A DNA stretch of 47,018 nt from Clostridia bacterium (GTDB lineage Bacteria; Bacillota; Clostridia; Oscillospirales; Acutalibacteraceae), in assembly GCA_017414705.1 (NCBI GenBank), contig JAFQKX010000067.1:1-47018 (forward strand), read 5' to 3'. Position 1 is the first letter of the stretch. Each line of letters starts with the position of its first letter. Of this stretch, positions 1 to 6,936 are shown one piece after another. The position numbers were made by a program, and so were the translations under genes. The notes below the pieces were generated by a model. That model had not been told where the DNA came from and did no database searches. It saw only the letters and a list, made by a program, of their open reading frames with translations.

Positions 1-3
1 AAT

Positions 4-651
4 ATGCTGACGGTATTGTTGGCACAACCCCAATCGGCCGGACGGTATTTGATGGCACAATTTCTGACGGATGCGGGATTTGAGACGGTATCCGCGCAGG
101 AGGAGCAACAAATCCCCGCGCTGCTGCTGCAAAACACGAATATTGCCGCCTGTATCATTGACGATTCGTTTGATCAGCTGCTGCAAAATCAAGCTCTGGA
201 GCACGCAGCGGCAAAAAATAACGTCGCACTCATCGTGCTGCACGAAAAAAACGCACAGGTCCCTTCCTTTGCCGACGCTTGCTTGCAAAAGCCGTTTTCA
301 TTGGCACAGCTTAAGCAGCTGCTGGGCGATCTGCTGCGCTCGCGCCCCGCACCGCCCGTTTCCAAGCCCTTGGCCTGCGAGCCGCAATTGGATCGCCGCC
401 GTTTACTTGCCGTCATTGACGGTCAGTCCATTCCACTGACCCAGAAGGAATTTGACCTGATGTCCTTGTTATATGAGCAGCGCGGCAAATTATTCTCGCG
501 CGAGGAGCTGATCGCCTCCCTTTGGAGCGACGACTACTGCGGAGATTCTCGCACGGTGGATTCCCACATCGCGCGCCTGCGCGGCAAGCTGGGCAGCTGG
601 GGCGGGCAGCACCTGCGCACCGTCTACGGCGCAGGCTATAAAATTGATTGA
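4..651 (+). CDS. OmpR/PhoB-type response regulator with degraded receiver
   Basis: Probable DNA-binding transcription factor of 215 residues. Residues 1-110 have the size and ending of a receiver domain (conserved lysine in CLQKPFSL, K96), and residues 125-215 form a winged-helix output domain (FDLMSLLYEQRGKLFSREEL, RTVDSHIARLRGKL and the closing GAGYKID are typical). The acidic pair that normally follows the first beta strand is replaced by Ala-Gln (LLAQPQ), while an IIDD pair remains at the phosphorylation position (D53/D54). The receiver may therefore be phosphorylated poorly or not at all. The ATG at 4 fits the usual distance to the first strand, but the ribosome site lies outside the window. 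No histidine kinase gene is adjacent inside the window. The family is sure; the target genes are unknown. Confidence 0.85.
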   Translation: MLTVLLAQPQSAGRYLMAQFLTDAGFETVSAQEEQQIPALLLQNTNIAACIIDDSFDQLLQNQALEHAAAKNNVALIVLHEKNAQVPSFADACLQKPFSLAQLKQLLGDLLRSRPAPPVSKPLACEPQLDRRRLLAVIDGQSIPLTQKEFDLMSLLYEQRGKLFSREELIASLWSDDYCGDSRTVDSHIARLRGKLGSWGGQHLRTVYGAGYKID

Positions 652-693
652 TCCCGCAAGGATTTTCCTTGTCTTGATTTTTCTCCTTTCTCA

Positions 694-730
694 GCGGTCT
701 GCAGTACTCCTGCAGACCGCCCTCCTTTTC
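694..730 (+). terminator. Intrinsic terminator of the response regulator gene
   Basis: A perfect 11-bp stem (694-704 with 710-720, arm GCGGTCTGCAG) has a 5-nt loop and is followed by a pyrimidine/T-rich stretch. It lies 43 nt after the response regulator stop codon. Confidence 0.8.
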
Positions 731-736
731 AAACAA

Positions 737-765
737 AAACCGACCGTGCGTTGCACGGTCGGTTT
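737..765 (-). terminator. Hairpin copy 1, end of cassette A
   Basis: A 13-bp perfect stem (737-749 with 753-765, core ACCGACCGTGC) with a 3-nt loop. It lies downstream of cassette A on the minus strand, and a T-run follows on that strand. Near-identical copies lie at 1893-1921 and 3235-3263. It works as a terminator by structure and also marks the duplication units of the cassette array. Confidence 0.75.
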
Positions 766-833
766 GGTTTTAAATACTGCGAAACTGCAATTCCTTTGTT
801 TCACTCTATATGCTTCTGTAAACAATACCTACT

Positions 834-1163
834 TTACAATGTTCGCGCTTCAACCTCAATCTGTGTCACAACATCCCGCAGACGGTCTCCGCCAACGGAG
901 TATTCCAAAATCTCGTCAACAGTATCACACCGCCACTCTTCGGAAATATCATATTCGGTATGACTCAAAGCATTATAATATTTTCCCTCTTTAAGATAAC
1001 ATCCCTCACTAATACAGATCTTTTCATGATCATGAGCAACGGTATAACTTTTTCCTTTCCAATTGAATTCCACTTCACCACCACGATCAACGCACCCTTT
1101 AAAATCACGGATGGATTCAAATTGATTCTCCTGCGGAAATTTCTGTTTTGTAATCTGAAACAT
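834..1163 (-). CDS. Cassette A: small immunity-like protein
   Basis: A 109-residue acidic, soluble protein. The start is the ATG at 1163 because AGAGGTGAG sits 6 nt before it, although the frame stays open far upstream. It shares with the two other cassette proteins a DFK segment, an EFNWKGKSY-type strand, a CISEG/YYN/HTEYD block and a C-terminal LRDVVTQIEV segment. Small size, acidity, variation between copies and position after a toxin-tip-like remnant suggest an immunity protein of a polymorphic toxin system. That role is inference: I do not recognise a named family. A hairpin terminator follows. It could instead be a phage-derived orphan protein of unknown function. Confidence 0.6.
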   Translation of the reverse strand: MFQITKQKFPQENQFESIRDFKGCVDRGGEVEFNWKGKSYTVAHDHEKICISEGCYLKEGKYYNALSHTEYDISEEWRCDTVDEILEYSVGGDRLRDVVTQIEVEARTL

Positions 1164-1692
1164 TTTTGACTCACCTCTGTATTGTTTAAATTCCGGTACA
1201 CTATTCGGATAGTTAATTTTATCTCCTAAATATGGAAATCCTTTAGACCAATCAATGATATGATCATGAGGATTCGTATGACTCCAAGATCGCCTATGAT
1301 CGGTAAGATGTCTTTCCGTAATAGCTCTACCATCCTCGCCGATTTTAGTTAAAAACAATTCTCCTTTTTTAGTAATGGTTTCTTTTATTTCTCCGGGTGT
1401 ACCTAAAAATCGTTTATCTTCTTCTTTTTTAGGCTGCCATTCCCCGCCGTAGGCACTTCCCATTCCTTTTTCTTCATAGGGCGGAAACAACATGCCCTCT
1501 TTTTATGATTATATCACTATTTTGGGGCAAAGGCAACTCACCCAAAACATACTTTACATACGCTGATGGAATAGAATCATCGTTTTGATATTTCCACGAG
1601 GATAACTCATAATCAATAAAAACGATATTGCCTTGCATTTCAGGGAAAGGTGTATGATAGCAAAGGATTCTCTCCGGTTCTATGCGCCGCAA
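1164..1692 (-). pseudogene. Cassette A: frameshifted C-terminal tip remnant
   Basis: The frame directly upstream of the cassette A gene, without an intervening stop, encodes a domain with YGGEWQP, a run of charged strands and the histidine-rich block HTNPHDHIIDWSKGFP. This resembles the tips of secreted polymorphic or phage-associated toxins, but I cannot name the family. Against cassette C the sequence has one extra G near 1481-1485 (GGGCGGAAAC versus GGGCGAAAC). That moves the upstream part (KYVLGELPLP, DIIIKRGHVVS) into another frame. Further upstream the reading frame runs into a REP-like repeat. No credible start with a ribosome site is present. It is best read as a dead fragment of a formerly longer gene. 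Confidence 0.6.
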
Positions 1693-1700
1693 CGCAAAAG

Positions 1701-1862
1701 ATGCCCCGTCTGTGTCATCCTGAGCGGAGTCCCACCGAGATTCCGCTCACACGCTTTCGCTACGCTCAAGTTCGACTTCGGGCTACGCCCTACGCTCAGA
1801 ATGACGGTGGACGCAGTCGAATCCGCAGGACGATGTAACGCATCGGGATCTCGGCGGGGCAT
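1701..1862. repeat. REP-like palindromic intergenic repeat
   Basis: The element is bounded by an 8-bp inverted repeat, ATGCCCCG (1701-1708) and CGGGGCAT (1855-1862). It contains the GTCATCCTGAGCG motif (1714-1726) and its near-inverse CGCTCAGAATGAC (1793-1805). Related GTCATCCTGAG sequence occurs again near 46843. Such elements are dispersed, non-coding repeats in many bacterial genomes. The short open frames across it are not genes. Confidence 0.75.
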
Positions 1863-1892
1863 TCGTGTCAAAGACAATGTGAATAAAGCAAA

Positions 1893-1921
1893 ACCGACCG
1901 TGCGTTGCACGGTCGGTTTGG
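1893..1921 (-). terminator. Hairpin copy 2, end of cassette B
   Basis: Same stem-loop as at 737-765, located downstream of cassette B on the minus strand. Roughly 70 further bases beside it (a stretch with ACTGCGAAACTG and TTCTGTAAAC) also match the sequence beside copy 1. The hairpin and the 3' flank were therefore duplicated together. Confidence 0.75.
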
Positions 1922-1959
1922 TTGTAACTACTGCGAAACTGTAATTTCTTTATTTTACT

Positions 1960-2283
1960 CTATATACTTCTGTAAACGATACCTATTTGGGTCGCAACTT
2001 CACGAAGCTTATTTTCACCCAACGAAAACTCTATTATGTCGTTGATATCGCTACTTATAAGTGATGTTTCCGTATCATACTCGGTATGACTCGCTAAATT
2101 ATATGCCTTCCCATCTTTTAGATAATAACCCTCGCTGATACAAATCTTCCCATCGGGATGAGTGATAGAATAATATTTATTATCCCATATAAACTCAATT
2201 TCACATCCGCGAACAATATGCCACTTAAAATCTCCTAGCGTTTCAAACTTTAATTCATCAAAAGTCTCTATACTTTTTGTCAT
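1960..2283 (-). CDS. Cassette B: small immunity-like protein
   Basis: A 107-residue paralogue of the cassette A product. The ATG at 2283 is preceded by AAGGAG at good spacing, so it is chosen over the upstream in-frame ATG at 2403. It keeps the shared blocks: DFKWHIVRG, EIEFIWDNKYY, KICISEGYYLKDGK, SHTEYD and LREVATQI. No signal peptide or membrane segment is visible. Function is unproven; an immunity role is inferred from the cassette layout. It is transcribed towards a hairpin terminator at 1893-1921. Confidence 0.6.
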   Translation of the reverse strand: MTKSIETFDELKFETLGDFKWHIVRGCEIEFIWDNKYYSITHPDGKICISEGYYLKDGKAYNLASHTEYDTETSLISSDINDIIEFSLGENKLREVATQIGIVYRSI

Positions 2284-2403
2284 ATGTTTTTTCTCCTTGA
2301 AAAATTTAAACTCGGGGATTTCTCCCGAATAATTGATTGGTTTACCAGGATTAGGAAAGCCCTCTGTCCAATCAATCTTATGATCATGAGGATTTGTATG
2401 CAA
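2284..2403 (-). pseudogene. Cassette B: short tip remnant
   Basis: About 40 codons in frame with, and directly before, the cassette B gene encode only the last part of the tip: HTNPHDHKIDWTEGFP and then PGKPINY. The rest of the domain seen in cassettes A and C is missing. An ATG exists at 2403 but has no convincing ribosome site. It is read as the truncated 3' end of a lost gene. Confidence 0.55.
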
Positions 2404-2448
2404 AACATGGTCGGTTTTATTTTAGAAATGTTATCGCGTCAATCGAGA

Positions 2449-2796
2449 TTATATCATTCTATCTGAAACCTCAACCAGAGTGATAATATCTCTAATCTTT
2501 TCTCCGTCAATTTTATAATCTAAAATTTCATCAATCGTATCAGCCCAAAAGTCACTGTTTATGTCATATTCTGTATCACTTAAAATATTATAATATTTTC
2601 CGTTCTTTTCATAACAAGCTTCGCAAATGTTCATTTGCTCCGGCGAATTATCATCCTTTGTAAGTCTGGCAAAGATACAATACGCCTTACCCTTCCAGCT
2701 GAATTGAATTTCCGTGCCGCAACTCATTGCCCATTTAAATTCACTAATTGTTTTAAAACTGTAATCCGGATTTGAATACGGTGTGTTTTGAATCAT
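2449..2796 (-). CDS. Cassette C: small immunity-like protein
   Basis: A 115-residue paralogue of the products of cassettes A and B. The ATG at 2796 has AAAGGAGAA just upstream, the strongest start signal in this frame. Shared blocks include EFKWAMSCG, EIQFSWKGKAY, NICEACYEKNGKYYN, DTEYD and EKIRDIITLVEV. It carries an extra insert after the second strand (LTKDDNSPEQM) not present in A or B. Role inferred as immunity-like; the family is not recognised. It is the promoter-proximal member of the array, but no convincing promoter was found. Confidence 0.6.
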   Translation of the reverse strand: MIQNTPYSNPDYSFKTISEFKWAMSCGTEIQFSWKGKAYCIFARLTKDDNSPEQMNICEACYEKNGKYYNILSDTEYDINSDFWADTIDEILDYKIDGEKIRDIITLVEVSDRMI

Positions 2797-3213
2797 ACTA
2801 TTCTCCTTTGCTTTATGATATTTTAATGTCGGTGCATCTTCATCATAGTAATTGATAGGTTTAGAAGGATTAGGAAACCCTTTACTCCAATCGATTTTGT
2901 GGTCATGAGGATTTGAATGTACGAAAGGTTTATTATGGTCAGGAAAATGTCTCTCGATATCAGCTTTACCATCTTTACCCATATGAGTTTGTCGCTCATA
3001 TGATACTCCTTTACTATTGGTAGCTATAGTTATTTTCACTTCCCCCGGTTTTCCAAGAAACCGGGCGTCATCCGGCTTGTTAGGGCTTGGCTGCCATTCC
3101 CCGCCATAGGCGCTTCCCATTCCTTTTTCTTCATAGGGCGAAACAACATGCCCTCTTTTTATGATTATATCACTATTTGGGGGCAAAGGCAACTCACCTA
3201 AGACATATTTGCA
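2797..3213 (-). pseudogene. Cassette C: longest tip remnant, uninterrupted
   Basis: The open frame upstream of and in frame with the cassette C gene gives the intact version of the tip: KYVLGELPLP, DIIIKRGHVVS, YEEKGMGSAYGGEWQP, GEVKITI, then HSNPHDHKIDWSKGFP. There is no stop before the internal start at 2796. Similarity to cassette A ends near 3213, just inside hairpin copy 3, so the 5' part of the parent gene is absent. The only upstream ATG lies inside the hairpin and has no ribosome site. It is either an orphan tip kept for recombination or debris. It could in principle be translated as a fusion to the small protein, but no start supports that. Confidence 0.5.
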
Positions 3214-3234
3214 TACAGAAAAAGTGAAACAAAA

Positions 3235-3263
3235 ACCGACCGTGCGTTGCACGGTCGGTTTGG
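3235..3263 (-). terminator. Hairpin copy 3, after the CD1247-like gene
   Basis: Third copy of the hairpin seen at 737 and 1893. It starts about 10 nt past the stop codon of the gene ending at 3274 on the minus strand and separates the housekeeping block from the cassette array. Confidence 0.75.
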
Positions 3264-3273
3264 TTTTTTGGGA

Positions 3274-3786
3274 TTATTCCTCGTCAGCGGACTCGGCTTC
3301 TTCTTCGTCCTCGTCGGTGAAGTCGAATTCGAGCTGTGCGCTGCACTCGGGGCAGACGATGCCGTCCTCACCGATGGAATCGATGGGCAGGCAGATGGTC
3401 TTTTCACAGGCGGGGCAGACCACTTCTACGGTCTCCTCGTCGTCCTCGTCATACTCCTCGAAGTCGTCATAATCATCGGCGTCGAAGCAATCCTCGTCGC
3501 ATTCGGCGCAGTTGCCGTCGCAGCAATCGCAATCGCAGTCGCAATCACAATCGTCCTCGTCTTCGTCCTCATAGAGGTCGCTTTCTACGTCGGCGAGATC
3601 CTCGTCGATCTCGTCCACACGCGCACCCAGCTCTGCCATTTCGTCCTCGAGATCCTCGATGGACAGTGCGGCGTCGCACAGCGTGTCGATGATGGATTTA
3701 AGCAGCTTGTCGCGGCCCTCATCGGCAAGGCCGATGCCCTCGGACAAGCCCTTGAGATAGGCTACCTTTTCAGAAAGTGTCATCAT
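3274..3786 (-). CDS. CD1247-type protein with acidic Cys-rich segment and zinc ribbon
   Basis: A 170-residue, extremely acidic protein. Residues 1-70 resemble the CD1247 N-terminal domain of Clostridia (KVAYLKGLSEGIGL, then helical acidic heptads). Residues 80-100 hold nine cysteines in alternating Asp-Cys order. Residues 124-148 form a zinc ribbon from CPAC and CPEC. The tail is nearly all Asp/Glu. The family's biochemical role is not established. The gene follows efp by 15 nt, a common arrangement in Clostridia, and is probably cotranscribed with it. The Asp-Cys run is encoded by a 6-bp tandem repeat (3523-3553), so its length may vary between strains. Confidence 0.8.
   Translation of the reverse strand: MMTLSEKVAYLKGLSEGIGLADEGRDKLLKSIIDTLCDAALSIEDLEDEMAELGARVDEIDEDLADVESDLYEDEDEDDCDCDCDCDCCDGNCAECDEDCFDADDYDDFEEYDEDDEETVEVVCPACEKTICLPIDSIGEDGIVCPECSAQLEFDFTDEDEEEAESADEE
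3523..3553. repeat. Six-base microsatellite inside the CD1247-like gene
   Basis: About five imperfect tandem units of GCAATC/GCAGTC, encoding alternating Asp and Cys on the minus strand. In-frame slippage would change the number of Asp-Cys pairs without breaking the gene. Confidence 0.7.
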
Positions 3787-3801
3787 GATGCCCTTCCTCT
3801 C

Positions 3802-4359
3802 TTATGCACGCTCCATGTACTCGCCGGTACGGGTGTCGATGCGGATCTTGTCGCCCTCGTTGATGAACAGCGGCACGCGGATCTCGGCGCCGGTCTCCAG
3901 CTTGGCGGGCTTGGTGGTGTTGGTGGCGGTGTTGCCGGCAAAGCCGGGCTCGGTCTCAGTAACCTCCAGCTCCACGAAGGTGGGAGGCTCGATGCCGAAC
4001 ACCTTTCCCTTGTAGGACAGAATACGGCAGACCATGTTCTCTTTGACAAACTTGAAGGCGTCGCTGAGGTCAGCCTTTGCGATCGGGGTCATTTCATAGG
4101 TCTCGTTGTCCATGAAGTAATACAGATCGCCGTCGTTGTAAGAATACTCCATCTCCTTGCGGTCGATGTATGCGACGGGGAACTTATCGGTGGGGTTGAA
4201 GGTGCGCTCTACCACGCTGCCTGCGATGACGTTGCGGATCTTGGTGCGCACGAAAGCGGCTCCTTTGCCGGGCTTAACATGCTGAAATTCGATGATCTGA
4301 TAAACGGCACCTTCCATTTCGAATGTTACGCCGTTACGAAAATCTCCTGCTGTAACCAT
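3802..4359 (-). CDS. efp: Translation elongation factor P
   Basis: EF-P binds ribosomes stalled at consecutive prolines and helps peptide bond formation. The protein has 185 residues, the normal length, with an N-terminal KOW-like domain and two OB domains. The loop KPGKGAAF carries the modifiable lysine at K32, and the C-terminal segment [16 protein letters not shown] is the family signature. The ATG at 4359 has AGGAGGT upstream. It lies 68 nt after the M24 peptidase gene and has its own likely promoter (4392-4420). Lysine rather than arginine at position 32, and no epmA/poxA in the window, fit either the Bacillus-type modification route or an unmodified form. Confidence 0.97.
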   Translation of the reverse strand: MVTAGDFRNGVTFEMEGAVYQIIEFQHVKPGKGAAFVRTKIRNVIAGSVVERTFNPTDKFPVAYIDRKEMEYSYNDGDLYYFMDNETYEMTPIAKADLSDAFKFVKENMVCRILSYKGKVFGIEPPTFVELEVTETEPGFAGNTATNTTKPAKLETGAEIRVPLFINEGDKIRIDTRTGEYMERA

Positions 4360-4391
4360 TGGGTTTGTACCTCCTAAAATATTCTCGTTTT

Positions 4392-4420
4392 ATTCTATAC
4401 CATATTGCGCGTTTTTTCAA
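4392..4420 (-). promoter_or_regulatory. Sigma-A-type promoter for efp
   Basis: On the minus strand, TTGAAA (4415-4420) and TAGAAT (4392-4397) are separated by 17 nt. Both differ from consensus at one position, and the pair sits just upstream of the efp ribosome site. Confidence 0.65.
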
Positions 4421-4427
4421 GCATTTT

Positions 4428-5474
4428 TCACGCCTTTTTGCGTTCTTTTTGCGAATGAGTCAGATTTTTGCAGCCATTTTGGGTCACGAAAACAAAATCT
4501 TCGATGCGAACCCCCATTTTTTGGGGCAAATAAATGCCCGGCTCCACCGTAACGACGTTGCCCTCCTGCAGCACGGCCGTGCTGCGGGGAGACAGGCCGG
4601 GGGCTTCGTGGACCTCAAGCCCTACGCCGTGGCCGGTAGCGTGGCCGAAATAATCTCCGTAGCCGGCATCACGAATAACGGCTCTTGCCGCCTCGTCCAC
4701 CGCTTTGCAATCCACGCCCGCACGAATGACCGACAGCGCGGCGGTCTGTGCAGCAAGCACGACATCGTAGATCTCAAGCGCCTGCGCGTCGGGAGTACCG
4801 ACGGCGACGGTGCGGGTCATATCCGAGCAATAGCCGTCCAACCGTGCACCGAAATCCATGGTGACCAGATCGCCGTTTTGAATAGGGCGGTCGTCGGGCA
4901 CGCCGTGCGGCATGGAGCCGTGGGCACCGGTCAGCGCAATGGTGTCAAATGCCGCCGACTGTGCGCCGTTTTTGCGCATAAAAAATTCCAATTCCAAGGC
5001 AATCTGACGCTCGGTCACACCGACGCGCAAATGATCCTGAATGTGCACGAATGCGGCATCGGTCAACTCTTGCGCCGCCTCAATGCGGGCAAGCTCCTTG
5101 GCGTCCTTGACGGCGCGCATCTGAGAAACGGCATCCGACAGTTCCCTGCTCGGGATCAGCTCGGCGGGTATCGTCTGCTTGGCAAGGGATGCCACCTGCG
5201 CATAGGACAGCGTGTATTCACACAGCAGCTCTTTGCATTGCTTGACCAGTTCAAAAAAGGCTTTGTCATACGGCACCACCTCGGCGTCGGTAACGGCGGC
5301 GGATGCGGCTTCCAAATACCGCGAATCCATTGCCAGCACGGCGCGGGTGGGGGTGATGAGCAGCAAGCCGTCGCTGGAGGCGAACTCGGTGAGATACTGC
5401 CGCGAAACGGCGGTCTCAATCAGCAAGCCCCGCTCGGTGGCAAGGGCGTTGCGCAGACGTTCAATGCGGGTCAT
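4428..5474 (-). CDS. Xaa-Pro aminopeptidase-like M24 family peptidase
   Basis: Metallopeptidase of the creatinase/prolidase fold, 348 residues, expected to remove N-terminal residues before proline in the cytosol. The N-terminal creatinase-like domain spans about residues 1-120. The catalytic domain keeps the dinuclear metal ligands: two Asp in MDFGARLDGYCSDMTRT, His in GHATGHGVGLEVHE, and Glu in VEPGIY and RIEDFV. The start at 5474 (MTRIERL) is preferred over 5495 because AGGAGG lies just before it and the ATG overlaps the upstream stop by 4 nt (ATGA), implying translational coupling. Its position before efp is conserved in many Firmicutes. Confidence 0.9.
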   Translation of the reverse strand: MTRIERLRNALATERGLLIETAVSRQYLTEFASSDGLLLITPTRAVLAMDSRYLEAASAAVTDAEVVPYDKAFFELVKQCKELLCEYTLSYAQVASLAKQTIPAELIPSRELSDAVSQMRAVKDAKELARIEAAQELTDAAFVHIQDHLRVGVTERQIALELEFFMRKNGAQSAAFDTIALTGAHGSMPHGVPDDRPIQNGDLVTMDFGARLDGYCSDMTRTVAVGTPDAQALEIYDVVLAAQTAALSVIRAGVDCKAVDEAARAVIRDAGYGDYFGHATGHGVGLEVHEAPGLSPRSTAVLQEGNVVTVEPGIYLPQKMGVRIEDFVFVTQNGCKNLTHSQKERKKA

Positions 5475-6325
5475 CGCAGCGCCTCCTGATAGCATCGTTT
5501 CATCAACAAGGCGTCATCGTCCTGCGTGCCTGCCGATTCACAGACAATGACGGGTGACCATCCGCGCTCGGCAAGCAAGGGTGCCAACAACGAAAAATCA
5601 GGGCCGAACACAGTGTCTTCAAAGGTGAGGTGCCGTTTTTCGCCGCCCGTTGTGTATTCAATTTTAGAAAAATGGGCGTGAAACTGACTTGCCCGCTCGG
5701 TGCCCAAACGGTTTTGCACCGTATCCAGCACGGCGGCAAAGTCCTCTGCCGTCTGAATCCCGCCCAGCGTGCGGGCGTTGAGGTGACCGAAGTCCAGACA
5801 CGGCAGAAAACGTTCCTCCAATTCGCACAGCTGCATGACCTCTTCCAGATCGCCCAGCTGATTGATCTTGCCCATGGTCTCGGGGCACAGACGAATGTGA
5901 GAAAGCCCCTCGGCGTCCAACGCTGCCTGCGCGCGTGCAAGGGTATCCTTGGCTTTTTCCATCGCCTCGGCGCGGCTGATCTTGCCGCAGGTGCCTGAAT
6001 GTACCACCACGCGAATACCGCCCATCCAATCTACTGCACGGGCGGATTGCAGGATATAGTCAATGGAATGCAGCCGTTTTTCTTCCTCTACGGATGCCAA
6101 TGAAATATAATACGGCGAATGCAGAGAAACGGTAATACCGTTTTCCGCGGCGACTTTGCCAAAGGCGCGGGCTTTTTCCTCACCCACGTTGACGCCTCTG
6201 CCGCATTGATATTCAAAATGATCCAGTCCGAATTCCCGCAGATACGGCGGGATCTCCAGACTGCTCTTGTGCTTTTGGGCGTTGTACCGTTCGCTGCTAC
6301 CTGCGGGGCCGAAGCGTGCGTTCAT
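5471..6325 (-). CDS. Endonuclease IV-like TIM-barrel protein
   Basis: A 284-residue protein of the apurinic endonuclease IV (Nfo)/xylose isomerase-like TIM-barrel superfamily. Metal-ligand motifs appear in family order: HSPYY, VVHSG, CPETMGK, LDFGHLNA, FHAHFSK and VCESAG. True Nfo cleaves DNA at abasic sites with three zinc ions. Here the overall similarity suggests an Nfo-like AP endonuclease, but a sugar isomerase-type activity cannot be excluded. The start at 6325 has TAAGGAGG upstream. The gene is coupled to the M24 peptidase by a 4-nt overlap and follows yqeG. Confidence 0.8.
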   Translation of the reverse strand: MNARFGPAGSSERYNAQKHKSSLEIPPYLREFGLDHFEYQCGRGVNVGEEKARAFGKVAAENGITVSLHSPYYISLASVEEEKRLHSIDYILQSARAVDWMGGIRVVVHSGTCGKISRAEAMEKAKDTLARAQAALDAEGLSHIRLCPETMGKINQLGDLEEVMQLCELEERFLPCLDFGHLNARTLGGIQTAEDFAAVLDTVQNRLGTERASQFHAHFSKIEYTTGGEKRHLTFEDTVFGPDFSLLAPLLAERGWSPVIVCESAGTQDDDALLMKRCYQEALR

Positions 6326-6390
6326 TGTGACTGCCTCCTTAGGTGGATTTTTTGCTCATCCATTATTATGCTCGAAAATATATAACCTGT

Positions 6391-6879
6391 TCACCCTTGC
6401 CATTTTTGCTTGAGACGGTGTTCCAAACGGCGTCGCAGGCGAAACGACCAGCCCGTCTCCTCCTTGATGGGATCGAGCAGGATGACCTGCATCCCCGCTG
6501 CCTTGGCGGCAAGCACGTCGGTAAAGATCTGATCCCCGATGAGCAGGCACTCCTTGGGCTTGACACCCAATTTTTTGGCTGCCTTGCGCAGACCGAAGGG
6601 CAGCGGCTTGGCACAAAGCGCACAATACGGCAGACCCACCTTTTGCGCAAAGGCAGACACCCGCACGTCCTTGGAATTGGAGGCGATGCAGCAAGGGATC
6701 CCTGCCGCCTGCACCGTCTCGATCCATTCCAAAACGCCCTCGGCGGGGACGCCTGCATGATGCTCCTGCAGGGTGTTATCCACGTCCAGCAGCACCGCAG
6801 CAACGCCCATTTCTTTTAACGTCTCGGCGGTGACCGAAAAAAGATTGCAATATTGTTTTGTGGGAGTCAATAATGACAT
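6391..6879 (-). CDS. yqeG: YqeG-family HAD-IIIA phosphatase
   Basis: Predicted small HAD-superfamily phosphatase of 162 residues, possibly acting on phosphatidylglycerophosphate or a related phosphomonoester. All HAD motifs are visible: LLDVDNTL (nucleophile D32, D34), the SNS motif II, the lysine in AKPLPFG, and GDQIFTD as motif IV. The start at 6879 (MSLLTPTK) is chosen over 6900 because GAGAGGA precedes it. It is separated from the next gene by about 65 nt. In B. subtilis yqeG heads a cluster with yqeH, aroE and yhbY; here it sits apart from yhbY. Confidence 0.88.
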   Translation of the reverse strand: MSLLTPTKQYCNLFSVTAETLKEMGVAAVLLDVDNTLQEHHAGVPAEGVLEWIETVQAAGIPCCIASNSKDVRVSAFAQKVGLPYCALCAKPLPFGLRKAAKKLGVKPKECLLIGDQIFTDVLAAKAAGMQVILLDPIKEETGWSFRLRRRLEHRLKQKWQG

Positions 6880-6900
6880 AACCGATTCCTCTCCACGCAA

Positions 6901-6927
6901 AAAGGCTGTCGTTGCGACAGCCTTTTT
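6901..6927 (-). terminator. Terminator after rpsU (bidirectional)
   Basis: An 11-bp stem AAAGGCTGTCG (6901-6911) with its complement at 6915-6925 and a 3-nt loop. T-runs flank the stem in both directions. It lies 10 nt past the rpsU stop codon. Confidence 0.85.
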
Positions 6928-6936
6928 TTGCTTTTG

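Noticed and set aside
644..994. 116-codon plus-strand frame after the response regulator
   Set aside because: It crosses two terminator hairpins and the antisense of cassette A; no coding character.
1633..1944. Short plus-strand frames over the REP-like element
   Set aside because: They exist only because the repeat is GC-rich and palindromic; no start signals.
2449..3252. One 267-residue protein spanning the whole cassette C frame
   Set aside because: The first ATG is inside the terminator hairpin and lacks a ribosome site; the internal start at 2796 is far better.
3247..4377. 376-codon plus-strand frame across the CD1247-like and efp genes
   Set aside because: It runs antisense through two recognised genes and starts in a hairpin.
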